DNA of 64,000 bases from Yoonia maritima (GTDB taxonomy: Bacteria > Pseudomonadota > Alphaproteobacteria > Rhodobacterales > Rhodobacteraceae), in contig NZ_PKFN01000008.1 of assembly GCF_002933395.1 (NCBI RefSeq), positions 62,001 through 126,000 on the forward strand. Reading direction: 5' to 3'. Positions 18,901 to 26,125 of the stretch are shown piece after piece. Positions within the stretch are counted from its first letter, which is position 1; every line of letters starts with the position of its first letter. The position numbers and the translations under genes were made by a program. The notes below the pieces were generated by a model. That model saw nothing but the letters and a program-made list of their open reading frames with translations, did no database searches and was not told the DNA's origin.

Positions 18901-19012
18901 CACGCCTCGTATTGATCACTTTTTCCGTGGGGCGTCCGTCGCCGTCGAGCTCCCAGTGCGTAGCTGGAAGGTCATAAGGTGAATTTAGAATAGGTTTTTC
19001 AAAGAAGCTCAC
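15953..19012 (-). CDS. Type III-like restriction enzyme Res (helicase-nuclease)
   Basis: About 1019 residues: an SF2 helicase/translocase with Walker A ATGAGKTT (near 187), Walker B INDEAHH, motif III-like DLSATPFF and motif VI region QVIGRALRR, then a C-terminal PD-(D/E)xK nuclease (YRPDFLIRL ... LVVEIKG). It would translocate on and cut unmodified DNA with the Mod subunit. The GTG at 19012 is chosen because it places SFFEKPILNSPY, the usual family beginning, at the N-terminus and has GGGG upstream; the frame is open to 19183 but that extension is low-complexity and unsupported. It is the first gene of the five-gene overlapping operon. Confidence 0.87.
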   Translation of the reverse strand: MSFFEKPILNSPYDLPATHWELDGDGRPTEKVINTRRASELLTALPGTSSKSDRSQSKMLFDDDLSTETTDMSPSKIVNELRMELDAWRKQTNPAQWNVTPVTQRLLQHWRSIQSDSSQTIRPFFCQLEAVEAAIWLAEVAPQAGRRGKRFLDRIKIANNFAVLPEDVAPQATMPDLMRIAFKLATGAGKTTVMAMLIAWQTLNSVRASNSKRFSRGFLIVAPGITIRDRLRVLMPNDAESYYVTRNLVPHEFFPEMNKAKIVITNYHAFKLRETFDAATGTRKALEGHGEKLNTQETEGQMVQRVMGDLMNIKDVVVINDEAHHCYRERPQAELEKLTGDDRKEADENSEAARLWISGLEALNRQQGVKVVYDLSATPFFLSGSGWLEGTLFPWVMTDFSLMDAIECGIVKLPRVPVADNRADGEKVMYRNLWPAIRKKMPGGSRKSATKYDPNKLPIELKVALDALYGHYEKTYQEWEKAGVGIPPVFIVVCNNTTNSELVRDYIAGFIRADEDGTETVEPGHLELFRNYDDHHQRMEKPRTILIDSAALESGGEVDKSFRDAHATEIEAFRRERASRDTAAGEISDAEILREVMNTVGRKGRLGGQVRCVVSVSMLTEGWDANNVTHIMGLRAFGSRLICEQVIGRALRRLSYDADPETGLFQPEYADIMGIDGLNFGEPTVNPPQKPREVIHVHAVSPARDHLEIVFPRVAGFRTDFPQERLEVDLDRMEPYVLDPDKVRAATEVQMSGIVGERHKLDLEHLKDARPSAIAYDIASYWIAEKRRDANKPVDLRLISKAKRIALDFLKSDKLVCKGGTYPAQLKYWQLKDELCDLFEGLLMDQPDRDPIIRAILDPFSPDGSTMNINFQTSKTSRHAPHPERSHLNWIITDQDWEAKFAQMLDDHPDVAAYTKNHNLGFEVPYSREGETHNYRPDFLIRLKTPEGQPPVTLVVEIKGFRGHDVVLKTATMRDKWVPAINRLGTYGEWGFAELRSLHDFRPDLDAAIGSLISAKEPA

Positions 19013-19395
19013 GAAGTAACCCCATGCTGTCAGGCGAGTTTTCTTACATAGAAGCAGTTTTGATAGATGCCCACAACTGGGAGTTGGCCCAGATCTAAAT
19101 AATCGAAGTCGCTTTGAAGCGGTTGCAAGCTTCGGCATACACTGCTTGGAATGTTCCTCAGAGGCCGGCCAGCCATGAAGCACTTATTTCCATGGAGCTC
19201 TACAAGGAAGTTCAAAAACGGATGCGCGAATAAAATCCGATTGAACCCTTCTATAGGGCCTTACAAAATCACAGGCCTTAGCAAGGGAAGCCGTTTGACA
19301 ATGAACCGAGGGCGCAAAAATCGCCCTCGGGCATGATACCGGATGCAACGCGCTGATGCTGCGCTAACCCATCCTAATTCAGTTGGAGATAATAG
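19013..19395. other. Divergent control region of Res operon and recombinase
   Basis: About 380 bases between the restriction operon (leftward) and the recombinase (rightward), AT-richer than its flanks, so it probably carries both promoters. The only strong structure is a hairpin at 19306-19330. A GGAG ribosome binding site lies directly before the recombinase ATG. No regulator gene or clear gene remnant is seen. Confidence 0.5.
19306..19330. promoter_or_regulatory. Hairpin in the recombinase upstream region
   Basis: Perfect 9-base inverted repeat, CCGAGGGCG and CGCCCTCGG, with loop CAAAAAT, 65 bases before the recombinase start. It could be an operator, a leader structure or a terminator that limits read-through; no T run follows on the plus strand. 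Confidence 0.45.
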
Positions 19396-20940
19396 ATGAC
19401 TAAAGAAAAACCAGTTGTGGCAGCGATCTATGCGCGAGTTTCGAGCCCTAAGCAGGTGAAAGCCGGAAACGGCCTTCAATCGCAGGTGTCCACTTGCAAT
19501 GCACATTGCAAGGAAAACGGATTTGAGGTTGTTGAAATTTTTCAAGATGACAGCTCAGGCGGCAACGATGACCGTGAAGGCCTGCACGAGCTGAAACGTT
19601 GGCTAACCCGCAACAAGGCCCACAAAGTGGTCGTAGTTTTTGACGCACTGTCCCGCGTGAGCCGTGATGTAAAAATTTACCACGAAATTAAAGAATTTGT
19701 CCTTGCGGCAGGGGCAAAATTTTCTTGCCCTACCTTTCGATTCGACGAAACACCAGAGGGTGAGCTGGCTGAAAATATTCAAGTTTCATTCGATCAGTAT
19801 CACCGCAAATCAAATGCGGCGCAGACCAAGCGGCGCCAGCACGCAAGAATTGCGGATGGATACTGGTGCTTTGCTGCGCCGTTTGGCTACAGGTCAGGTG
19901 GCAAAGGAAAAGTTATGGAGCAGCACGAGACTTTTGGGCCAATCGCTAAAGCAGCGCTTGAGGGGTACGCCTGTGGTCACTTCCAATCACATGCCGAAGT
20001 GCGAACATACATCGAACGCCAACCGGAGTTTCGCGCAAATCGGCGAGGCCGACTTGGAAATAGCGTTGTGAAAAATATGCTTACGAATGTAATTTACACG
20101 GGCCACTTAGAGTACAAACCCTGGGGCATTGATTTTCGGGACGCCAAGCATGAGGCGCTGATTTCGATGCGCACATTTGACGAAATCCAACTTCGCCTTA
20201 ATGAAAAAAACAGAGCCCCTCAACGAAAGGATTTGGCAAAGGATTTTCCACTCAGAGGCTTCGTTACCTGTGCAGATTGCGGGTCCCCATTGACGGCAGC
20301 TTTTTCTAAGAACCGCACCGGGAAACGTTATCCATATTATGCCTGCCACAAAAAAGGGTGTGTGAGCTATCGTAAATCGATCCCCAAAGAAAAGATCGAG
20401 ATGGAATTCTTGGACAGGCTCGCATCTATCGAGCCAAGCACGAACGTAGTCGACGCCAGTTGCGCCATCCTCCGCGATATGTGGAACAGTCGGGAAAAAC
20501 ACGCAGTAATACGTCGGAAAAAGTTACAGACTGAAGCTAAAAAACTTGAAGTTGAAATTGATGGCTTCTTAGACCGCATCGTCGAGTCTTCGAACCCAAG
20601 CATCGTAGAGGCCTACGAAAAACGTGTTGCTGCGCTTCAGTACAAAAAGGCCGCCACGACCGAAAAACTCGCGGAATTTGGGCAAAAGCAGCTCTCCTTC
20701 GATAAAATGTTCGAACACTCAATAAAAATTCTCTCAAACCCCTGCAATATATGGAAAAATCGAGATATCAAGTGGAAGAGAATGGTGTTAAAAGTGGTAT
20801 TCGCAGAGCGTTTAGCTTACTGCCGCAAAAGCGGATTTCAAACCGCAAAAACTACCTTTCCTTTCAAGGCCTTAGCCGACCTTGAAGGCGAGTTAGGTAA
20901 GATGGTGCCCCCACACGGACTCGAACCGCGGACCTACTGA
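19396..20940 (+). CDS. Large serine recombinase (island integrase)
   Basis: A 514-residue recombinase. The resolvase domain (1-150) has the catalytic serine in YARVSSPKQ (Ser16) and conserved DALSRVSRD; then a recombinase domain and a zinc beta-ribbon (FVTCADCGSPL ... YYACHKKGC, about 290-320) and a coiled coil (about 370-440). It would integrate and excise the island. The last residues, MVPPHGLEPRTY, and the stop codon are encoded by the antisense of the tRNA-Thr gene at the boundary, meaning the gene has been fused to the attachment site. TTGGAGATAATAG precedes the ATG. Composition is AT-richer than core genes. Confidence 0.93.
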   Translation: MTKEKPVVAAIYARVSSPKQVKAGNGLQSQVSTCNAHCKENGFEVVEIFQDDSSGGNDDREGLHELKRWLTRNKAHKVVVVFDALSRVSRDVKIYHEIKEFVLAAGAKFSCPTFRFDETPEGELAENIQVSFDQYHRKSNAAQTKRRQHARIADGYWCFAAPFGYRSGGKGKVMEQHETFGPIAKAALEGYACGHFQSHAEVRTYIERQPEFRANRRGRLGNSVVKNMLTNVIYTGHLEYKPWGIDFRDAKHEALISMRTFDEIQLRLNEKNRAPQRKDLAKDFPLRGFVTCADCGSPLTAAFSKNRTGKRYPYYACHKKGCVSYRKSIPKEKIEMEFLDRLASIEPSTNVVDASCAILRDMWNSREKHAVIRRKKLQTEAKKLEVEIDGFLDRIVESSNPSIVEAYEKRVAALQYKKAATTEKLAEFGQKQLSFDKMFEHSIKILSNPCNIWKNRDIKWKRMVLKVVFAERLAYCRKSGFQTAKTTFPFKALADLEGELGKMVPPHGLEPRTY

Positions 20941-20978
20941 TTACAAATCAGTTGCTCTACCAGCTGAGCTATAGGGGC
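20903..20978 (-). tRNA. tRNA-Thr (anticodon UGU), CCA encoded
   Basis: A 76-base cloverleaf on the minus strand: acceptor arms GCCCCTA and TGGGGGC, D-arm AGCTCAGCTGGTAGAGC, anticodon loop TTTGTAA with TGT, T-arm with GGTTCGAGTCC, and the 3' end ACCA encoded in the DNA. Its 3' half lies at the right edge of the accessory island and is overlapped by the end of the recombinase reading frame, so it is the probable integration site; the tRNA itself looks intact. Confidence 0.96.
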
Positions 20979-21091
20979 ACTGGTATACAGTTTCCTGCAT
21001 CGTCTCATCGACTGAGCGGCATATAGCAGTGAGAAACTCGGCAATGCAATGGGCTTTTTGCATCAAATGCCAAAAAAAATAATTAACTTTC

Positions 21092-22747
21092 TCAGCGGTT
21101 CGCCCGAGCCAAGAAAATAACGGCTGCGAGCCCAACCAAGGTAATCATCAGCGCGGCTGGGGCGGCCTCGGAAATGTTTTCGAGGGATGCTTTTGCGTAC
21201 ACGCGAGTCGCGAGAGTGTCGTAGCTGAACGGGCGAAGCAGTAAGGTAGCGGGGAGTTCTTTGACGCAATCAACGAAGACCAATAGCAAAGCCGATCCGA
21301 CAGACGCTTTGACCAACGGCAAATGCACAGCCCTTAATGTGCCGCCGGCAGTGCGCCCCAGCGAACGTGCCGCCATGGGAAGACTGGGCGATACCCGACC
21401 CAACGCCGCATCGGCTGTCCCCTGCCCAATCGCGAAAAACCTAACGACATATGCAAGCACAAGCGCGGCGGCGCTTCCGGTGAATATCAGTCCGGGATCG
21501 CTGAACCCAAACTTCACAACAGTATCCGCCAAGACGTTATCGAAACGCGCCAATGGCACGAGAATGCCAAGCCCGAGCACAGCTCCGGGAGCTGCATATC
21601 CAATTGCCGTGACCGGCATTAATAAAGCAGGAAGTCGTTTGCGCGTTAGCCGCACGCCGTAAACCATAAACACCCCACCAAGCACGGTGAGAATCGCAGC
21701 CATCCCGCCAACGGTGATCGTGTGGACCAGCGCCTTGCGCAGCCCCGGCGCGACCCATTGGTTCGCGTCAAACGCATGTGTTAGCAAAACGCCGACAGGC
21801 AGCAAAAAGCCACCGATCACCGGTACAAGGCAAAGTGCTGTCACCATATATGAGCGCCATCCACGCAGCTTAGTGGGTGACACCGGGCGTTGCCCACGTG
21901 CAGATCCAAAGAACTTACTTTTACGGCGGCTTAGCTTCTCCAACGTCACAAGAATAATAACCAAGCCAAGAACACATGTTGCGAGTTGCGAAGCCCCGCC
22001 AAGGTTCCCTCCCTGTAGCCATACAGAAAAAATCCCTGTCGTGAGGGTTTGCACTGCGAAGTAATCGACGGTTCCAAAGTCATTGACTGTCTCCATCATA
22101 ACAACGGCGACACCGGCGGCGATTGCAGGACGGGCAAGTGGTAGCCCAACCCGCCAGAACCTTGCGAATGCGCCTGCGCCCAGTGCTTGCGCCACTTCAT
22201 AAGCGGCCCCTGATTGTTCACGAAATGCAGCGCGCGCAAGAAGGTAGACATAAGGGTACAGCGCAGCACTTAGCACAAGCACCGCAGCGCCACGCGTTCG
22301 GATTGCAGGGAACCAATAGTCGCGCGCCGTCGCCCACCCCATGGCTTCGCGTAGCGTCGTTTGCACGGGACCCGCGTATTCAAAAAAATCAACGAGAGCG
22401 TAAGCACCAACATACGCAGGCACGGCAAGCGGCATAAGCAGCGCCCATTGCAACACGCGACGCCCCGGAAATTGATACATAACCACAAGCCATGCAGCAC
22501 CAGTGCCGATCATCGCGGTCAATGCCCCGACACTGAACATTAACACAGCTGTATTCGTCAGATAACGTGGCAACGTCGTACGCAGCATATGTGGCCAGAT
22601 ATTTTCCGTTGGAGTAAGCGCAAACCAAATCACAGCAACGATAGGAATTAACACCATAGTAGCGATCAATACCGCACCAATGGACCAAGGGGACATTCGC
22701 GCGCGTCGCGGCGGCTGAATTGTTATCTGTTGAGAGAGTTCGGACAT
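21092..22747 (-). CDS. ABC transporter permease, iron(III) type (FbpB-like)
   Basis: A 551-residue inner-membrane protein with about twelve transmembrane helices, built of two binding-protein-dependent permease halves (about 60-270 and 330-540). EAA-type loops are seen in each (for example EVAQALGAGAFARFWRVGLPLARPAIAAG in part, and ARSLGRTAGGTLRAVHLPL). This fused arrangement is typical of FbpB/SfuB permeases for ferric iron. The binding protein and ATPase are not adjacent, so they must be encoded elsewhere. Iron as substrate is inferred from family resemblance. Confidence 0.85.
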   Translation of the reverse strand: MSELSQQITIQPPRRARMSPWSIGAVLIATMVLIPIVAVIWFALTPTENIWPHMLRTTLPRYLTNTAVLMFSVGALTAMIGTGAAWLVVMYQFPGRRVLQWALLMPLAVPAYVGAYALVDFFEYAGPVQTTLREAMGWATARDYWFPAIRTRGAAVLVLSAALYPYVYLLARAAFREQSGAAYEVAQALGAGAFARFWRVGLPLARPAIAAGVAVVMMETVNDFGTVDYFAVQTLTTGIFSVWLQGGNLGGASQLATCVLGLVIILVTLEKLSRRKSKFFGSARGQRPVSPTKLRGWRSYMVTALCLVPVIGGFLLPVGVLLTHAFDANQWVAPGLRKALVHTITVGGMAAILTVLGGVFMVYGVRLTRKRLPALLMPVTAIGYAAPGAVLGLGILVPLARFDNVLADTVVKFGFSDPGLIFTGSAAALVLAYVVRFFAIGQGTADAALGRVSPSLPMAARSLGRTAGGTLRAVHLPLVKASVGSALLLVFVDCVKELPATLLLRPFSYDTLATRVYAKASLENISEAAPAALMITLVGLAAVIFLARANR

Positions 22748-22827
22748 AAAATCCGATTATCCGAAAGCAGTTTAACTGTCCAGAAATCCCACTATGATGC
22801 AATGACTTGAACGAAGAGGTCACACCT

Positions 22828-23709
22828 ATGCAAATCGCATATCATATTGGCGCACACAGCACTGATGAAGATCAGTTGCTAAAGTCGACGCTAAGAAATG
22901 TTGATATGCTTGCAAAGAACAGTATCGCGGTACCCGGGCCTGGAAAATACCGCAGCCTCATAAGAAGCACAATCCAAGGGTTAGATGGCGCACACCCAGC
23001 GCCGGGCACCCGTGATGTATTGCTAGATAGTATTGTCGAAAGCGATGATGTGCATCGCCTTTTGCTTAGCAATGCCAACTTCATCTGCATCGCCAATAGA
23101 ATTTTCGAGCACGGGGTTTTTTACCCTCAAGCTGAAACCAAGACACGCGCCATGCGCAAACTATTCCCAGATGATGATCTGAGCTTTTACCTAAGCATAT
23201 GTCACCCTGCGACATTCATCCAAGACGCGCTGCGACGCCCGAAATCAACACTTTTAGGCGAATTTATGGGGATCATGCACCCTGAAGAAGTTCGGTGGGC
23301 AGACGTGGTACGCCGCATCCATACCGGCACACCTGATGCTGAACTTGTTGTTTGGTGCAATGAAGACGCGCCAATTGTTTGGCCACAACTGATCCGCCAA
23401 TTCATGGGACTTCCCCAGACTGCTCAGGTTTTGGGTGGGCTTACGCCGCTAACCGGGCTGATGGAACGTGAAGGAATCGATCAATTGCGAGAGCAACTGA
23501 ACGCCAATCCTCACATTTCGGAACTAGAACGCCAAACTTTGATTGCCGATTACTGGGAAGACAACGCAATCCCTGAAACCGATGAAGAAGAAATTGATCT
23601 GCCCGATTTAGACGAATATGCAATCGCGCAGATCACTGAAAACTATGAAGCCGACCTGACCGAGATCGCGGCTATGGACGGCGTCACGCTTGTCTTGCCA
23701 TTCAGCTAA
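22828..23709 (+). CDS. Hypothetical protein, degenerate sulfotransferase-like
   Basis: A 293-residue soluble protein. The opening IAYHIGAHSTDEDQLLKSTL resembles the start of bacterial sulfotransferase-like proteins (HIGAHKTGTTSLQ), but the PAPS-binding Lys-Thr-Gly-Thr is replaced by Ser-Thr-Asp-Glu, so catalytic use of PAPS is doubtful. Later features (RWADVVRRIHTGTPDAELVVWCNED) fit the same fold. The ATG at 22828 is preferred over a TTG at 22807 because AGAGGT lies nine bases upstream. It is divergent from the ABC permease. The role is unknown; the fold assignment is inference. Confidence 0.6.
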   Translation: MQIAYHIGAHSTDEDQLLKSTLRNVDMLAKNSIAVPGPGKYRSLIRSTIQGLDGAHPAPGTRDVLLDSIVESDDVHRLLLSNANFICIANRIFEHGVFYPQAETKTRAMRKLFPDDDLSFYLSICHPATFIQDALRRPKSTLLGEFMGIMHPEEVRWADVVRRIHTGTPDAELVVWCNEDAPIVWPQLIRQFMGLPQTAQVLGGLTPLTGLMEREGIDQLREQLNANPHISELERQTLIADYWEDNAIPETDEEEIDLPDLDEYAIAQITENYEADLTEIAAMDGVTLVLPFS

Positions 23710-23711
23710 GG

Positions 23712-23969
23712 TTACATGCCCATTGCGGACATATACATATCCATAACGGCCTCTTCTTCAGCGATATCATTTGCGTCACGCTTGCGAATAGCCACTATTT
23801 TACGCAAAACCTTGGTATCGTAGCCACGCCCCTTGGCTTCGGCCATGACTTCTTTTTGCGCCTCAGCAATGTCTTTCTTTTCCGCCTCAAGACGTTCATA
23901 ACGCTCGATAAATTGGCGCAGCTCTTCGCCGGCGACGTTAGAAACTGAATCGGTGACTGAATCGTTCAT
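23712..23969 (-). CDS. gapR: GapR/DUF2312 nucleoid-associated protein
   Basis: An 85-residue protein, the whole length of the family: EELRQFIERYERLEAEKKDI then EVMAEAKGRGYDTKVLRKIVAIRKRD, a coiled coil followed by the conserved GYD-KVLRK segment. GapR binds AT-rich, overtwisted DNA ahead of replication and transcription forks in alphaproteobacteria and is usually important for growth. CAGGAGAG lies upstream of the ATG. Confidence 0.92.
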   Translation of the reverse strand: MNDSVTDSVSNVAGEELRQFIERYERLEAEKKDIAEAQKEVMAEAKGRGYDTKVLRKIVAIRKRDANDIAEEEAVMDMYMSAMGM

Positions 23970-24079
23970 AAATGCTCTCCTGACAGGCTTGTCTTTCCCT
24001 AGCCCCAGACCCCGACCGCTGCAACCCTTGCATGGGCCGCCCCTGCAGGTTAGGCGGTCGTAACTTTAGGAGACCCCGT

Positions 24080-24295
24080 ATGGAAATCGTTGTTTGGATT
24101 GGTGCAGTACTGTCGGTGATCGGCCTTGCTGGTATTGTTTATAGCATTATCACGATAATCAAAGCAAAGCGCGCCAACCTCCCCGACGAAGAAATGCGTG
24201 CACGCGTAAGCAAAGTGCTGCCAATTAATCTAGGCGCACTTCTGATCTCGATGATTGGCCTTATGGCAGTCGTCGTTGGCGTTATGCTGGGCTAA
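24080..24295 (+). CDS. Small membrane protein, two transmembrane helices
   Basis: A 71-residue protein with two hydrophobic helices (VVWIGAVLSVIGLAGIVYSI and NLGALLISMIGLMAVVVGVM) joined by a short charged loop. The ATG at 24080 is chosen for its TAGGAGA ribosome binding site; an upstream start at 24032 lacks one. No family is recognised with certainty. It ends 11 bases before the convergent ArsR gene. Confidence 0.7.
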   Translation: MEIVVWIGAVLSVIGLAGIVYSIITIIKAKRANLPDEEMRARVSKVLPINLGALLISMIGLMAVVVGVMLG

Positions 24296-24306
24296 AAGCC
24301 CTCGCA

Positions 24307-24624
24307 TCACTCGGCCGGACAGAATATTTCATAGATCCGCTCAAGTACGGGACGTACGCGCGGATCTGACAACCGATACCGCATGCTGCGCCCCTCGCGT
24401 TCGCAAGCGACAAGCCCCTCATTGCGCAACCGTAAAAGTTGCCCTGAAACATATGACTGGCTTGCGCCAAGCATGGTTTCCAATTCACCCACGGTCAATT
24501 CTCCCGGAACTAGCGCACATAAAATACGCAAACGGCCAGGGTTTGACAGCGCTTTCAGCAACTCTGCAGCTTCTGCAGCCGCAGCTTCCATTGGGTCCAC
24601 AACGATTTCAACAGTTTCGTTCAT
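24307..24624 (-). CDS. ArsR-family regulator, BigR-like
   Basis: A 105-residue winged-helix repressor: LLKALSNPGRLRILCALV, then the recognition helix QSYVSGQLLRLRNEGLV and wing REGRSMRYRLSD. It is divergent from two YeeE/YedE proteins and a DUF442 protein, the gene set of the BigR/SqrR persulfide-responsive regulators, which sense reactive sulfur through cysteines. Cys40 (ILCALV) and Cys102 (FCPAE) could be the sensing pair, though Cys at both positions is only suggestive; Cys74 (LVACER) is a third candidate. A perfect palindrome lies in the shared promoter region. Confidence 0.85.
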   Translation of the reverse strand: MNETVEIVVDPMEAAAAEAAELLKALSNPGRLRILCALVPGELTVGELETMLGASQSYVSGQLLRLRNEGLVACEREGRSMRYRLSDPRVRPVLERIYEIFCPAE

Positions 24625-24647
24625 ACGATCTACTCTACAACATCATT

Positions 24648-24671
24648 AAACATTTCTATATTGAAATGTTT
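24648..24671. promoter_or_regulatory. Putative BigR/ArsR operator
   Basis: Perfect 9-base inverted repeat AAACATTTC and GAAATGTTT around TATATT, in the divergent promoter between the ArsR gene and the YeeE/YedE operon. It is AT-rich like known BigR sites and placed to control both directions. Assignment to this regulator is inference. Confidence 0.65.
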
Positions 24672-24832
24672 GTAAAAGCCCTTATGTTACGCCGTGTTAA
24701 AGATTCGAGACAACGTAGCAAATAAACGCATTTCCTCTGGCGCGCATCATTGCACAACTTTGTGCGCATGGTAACCCCACCGAATTCTGATGAATTTTGG
24801 GGGCAACGAGGAGCCAGAACATAGGGAAACGC

Positions 24833-25258
24833 ATGCAATTAGATTGGATTTATGGGCTTGTCGGGGGCGGCATCATTGGGCTCGCGGCCGCTATCTTTTT
24901 GTTATTCAATGCGCGGATCATGGGCGCGTCAGGCATCATCGGCGGCCTGATCGATGGTAGTGGTAAAAGCGACTGGACCGAACGTGCGCTATTGATCGCC
25001 GGCCTTTTTTTAGCACCTGCATTAGGCGCTTTGGTTATGGGTGGTTCGGAAACCAACATCACAGGTAACTACGGCGTCATCATTGCAGCGGGTTTGCTTG
25101 TTGGCGTGGGGACGCGTCTGGCCAATGGCTGCACATCGGGGCACGGTGTTTGCGGAATTTCACGCCTTTCTTTACGCGGGATTGTCGCCACCGGGTTCTA
25201 TATTGTGGCTGGCGGACTAACTGTCGTCATCTTTAAACATGTTCTAGGAGTAATCTAA
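24833..25258 (+). CDS. YeeE/YedE family transporter subunit 1
   Basis: A 141-residue membrane protein with four or so helices and the conserved motif GTRLANGCTSGHGVCGISRLS, whose cysteine is the hallmark of YeeE/YedE (thiosulfate/sulfur-transport) proteins. It is half-size; the next gene encodes the partner half. The ATG at 24833 follows ATAGGGAAACGC. Its stop overlaps the next start (TAATG). Likely imports a reduced sulfur compound under control of the divergent BigR-like protein. Confidence 0.88.
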   Translation: MQLDWIYGLVGGGIIGLAAAIFLLFNARIMGASGIIGGLIDGSGKSDWTERALLIAGLFLAPALGALVMGGSETNITGNYGVIIAAGLLVGVGTRLANGCTSGHGVCGISRLSLRGIVATGFYIVAGGLTVVIFKHVLGVI

Positions 25259-25689
25259 TGCGCAACTTAGTTTCATTCGTTGTGGGTTCTCTCTTTGGGC
25301 TTGGCCTTTTAATTTCCGGCATGACAAATACAAACAAAGTACAGGGGTGGCTTGATATCTTTGGTGCTTGGGACCCAACCCTCGCGTTTGTCATGGGCGG
25401 GGCGATCATTCCGATGGCGATTGCCTGGCAGCTTACCAAAATACGAAAGCCCGTCTTTGCTGACAGCTTCCCAACCCCGCCTGCCCCGCAAATTGGTCGC
25501 AACCTTGTCATAGGCTCAACCCTGTTTGGTATGGGTTGGGGCTTAGCTGGACTGTGCCCAGGCCCTGCGATTGCCTCGCTTAGTTTTGGAGGAGGCGGTG
25601 GCGTTGTCTTTGCCCTATCGATGGCTGCAGGAATGTTGATTGCACCGCGCGTACGGACACGCCTAGACCAAGCGGCGGCGGCAAGCTAA
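25258..25689 (+). CDS. YeeE/YedE family transporter subunit 2
   Basis: A 143-residue membrane protein paired with the preceding gene; the start shares a base with its stop (TAATG). It has about four hydrophobic helices and the conserved GMGWGLAGLCPGPAIASL motif with the second family cysteine. Together the two halves correspond to one full-length YeeE. Role in sulfur-compound transport is inferred from family and context. Confidence 0.88.
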   Translation: MRNLVSFVVGSLFGLGLLISGMTNTNKVQGWLDIFGAWDPTLAFVMGGAIIPMAIAWQLTKIRKPVFADSFPTPPAPQIGRNLVIGSTLFGMGWGLAGLCPGPAIASLSFGGGGGVVFALSMAAGMLIAPRVRTRLDQAAAAS

Positions 25690-25699
25690 AAGGTCTTTC

Positions 25700-26125
25700 A
25701 TGGATATTAGACAAATAAGCCCGACCTATGCGGTCACGCCACAAATCGATGTCGCAGACATCCCGGCCATTGTCGCGGCCGGGTTCACGACCATCATCTG
25801 CAACCGACCTGATTCAGAAGTTCCACCAAGCCATAGTGCCGCGACAATCGAAGCCGCAGCAAAAGCGGCTGGCCTGAACTTTGTGATCAATCCCATCACG
25901 CATCAAGGACTGAACATGGAAATGGTAAACACCCAAAGTGCTGCCATGAAAACATCGTCTGGCCCAACCCTTGCATATTGCGCATCAGGCACACGATCTT
26001 CGATCGTCTGGTCGCTTGGCAAAGCAGGTGATTTGCCAACGGATGATATCATCGCGGCAACAACGGCAGCAGGTTACGATCTCGGCGGTATGCGCGGTCA
26101 GCTTGATGCCTTGGCTGGCAGTTAA
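25700..26125 (+). CDS. DUF442/TIGR01244 family sulfur transferase-like protein
   Basis: A 141-residue cytoplasmic protein of the DUF442 family, phosphatase-like fold with active-site loop YCASGTRSS (Cys near 94, Arg near 99). In many bacteria this domain is the N-terminal half of Blh, whose C-terminal half is a persulfide dioxygenase; here only the DUF442 part is present. It follows the two YeeE/YedE genes with a 10-base gap, preceded by AAGGTC. Its last bases overlap the convergent FliM/N-like gene by four. Confidence 0.82.
   Translation: MDIRQISPTYAVTPQIDVADIPAIVAAGFTTIICNRPDSEVPPSHSAATIEAAAKAAGLNFVINPITHQGLNMEMVNTQSAAMKTSSGPTLAYCASGTRSSIVWSLGKAGDLPTDDIIAATTAAGYDLGGMRGQLDALAGS

Noticed and set aside
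19013..19183. In-frame extension of the Res reading frame upstream of 19012
   Set aside because: It lacks a ribosome binding site and does not resemble the family, whose proteins begin near FFEKPILNSPY; the GTG at 19012 fits better.
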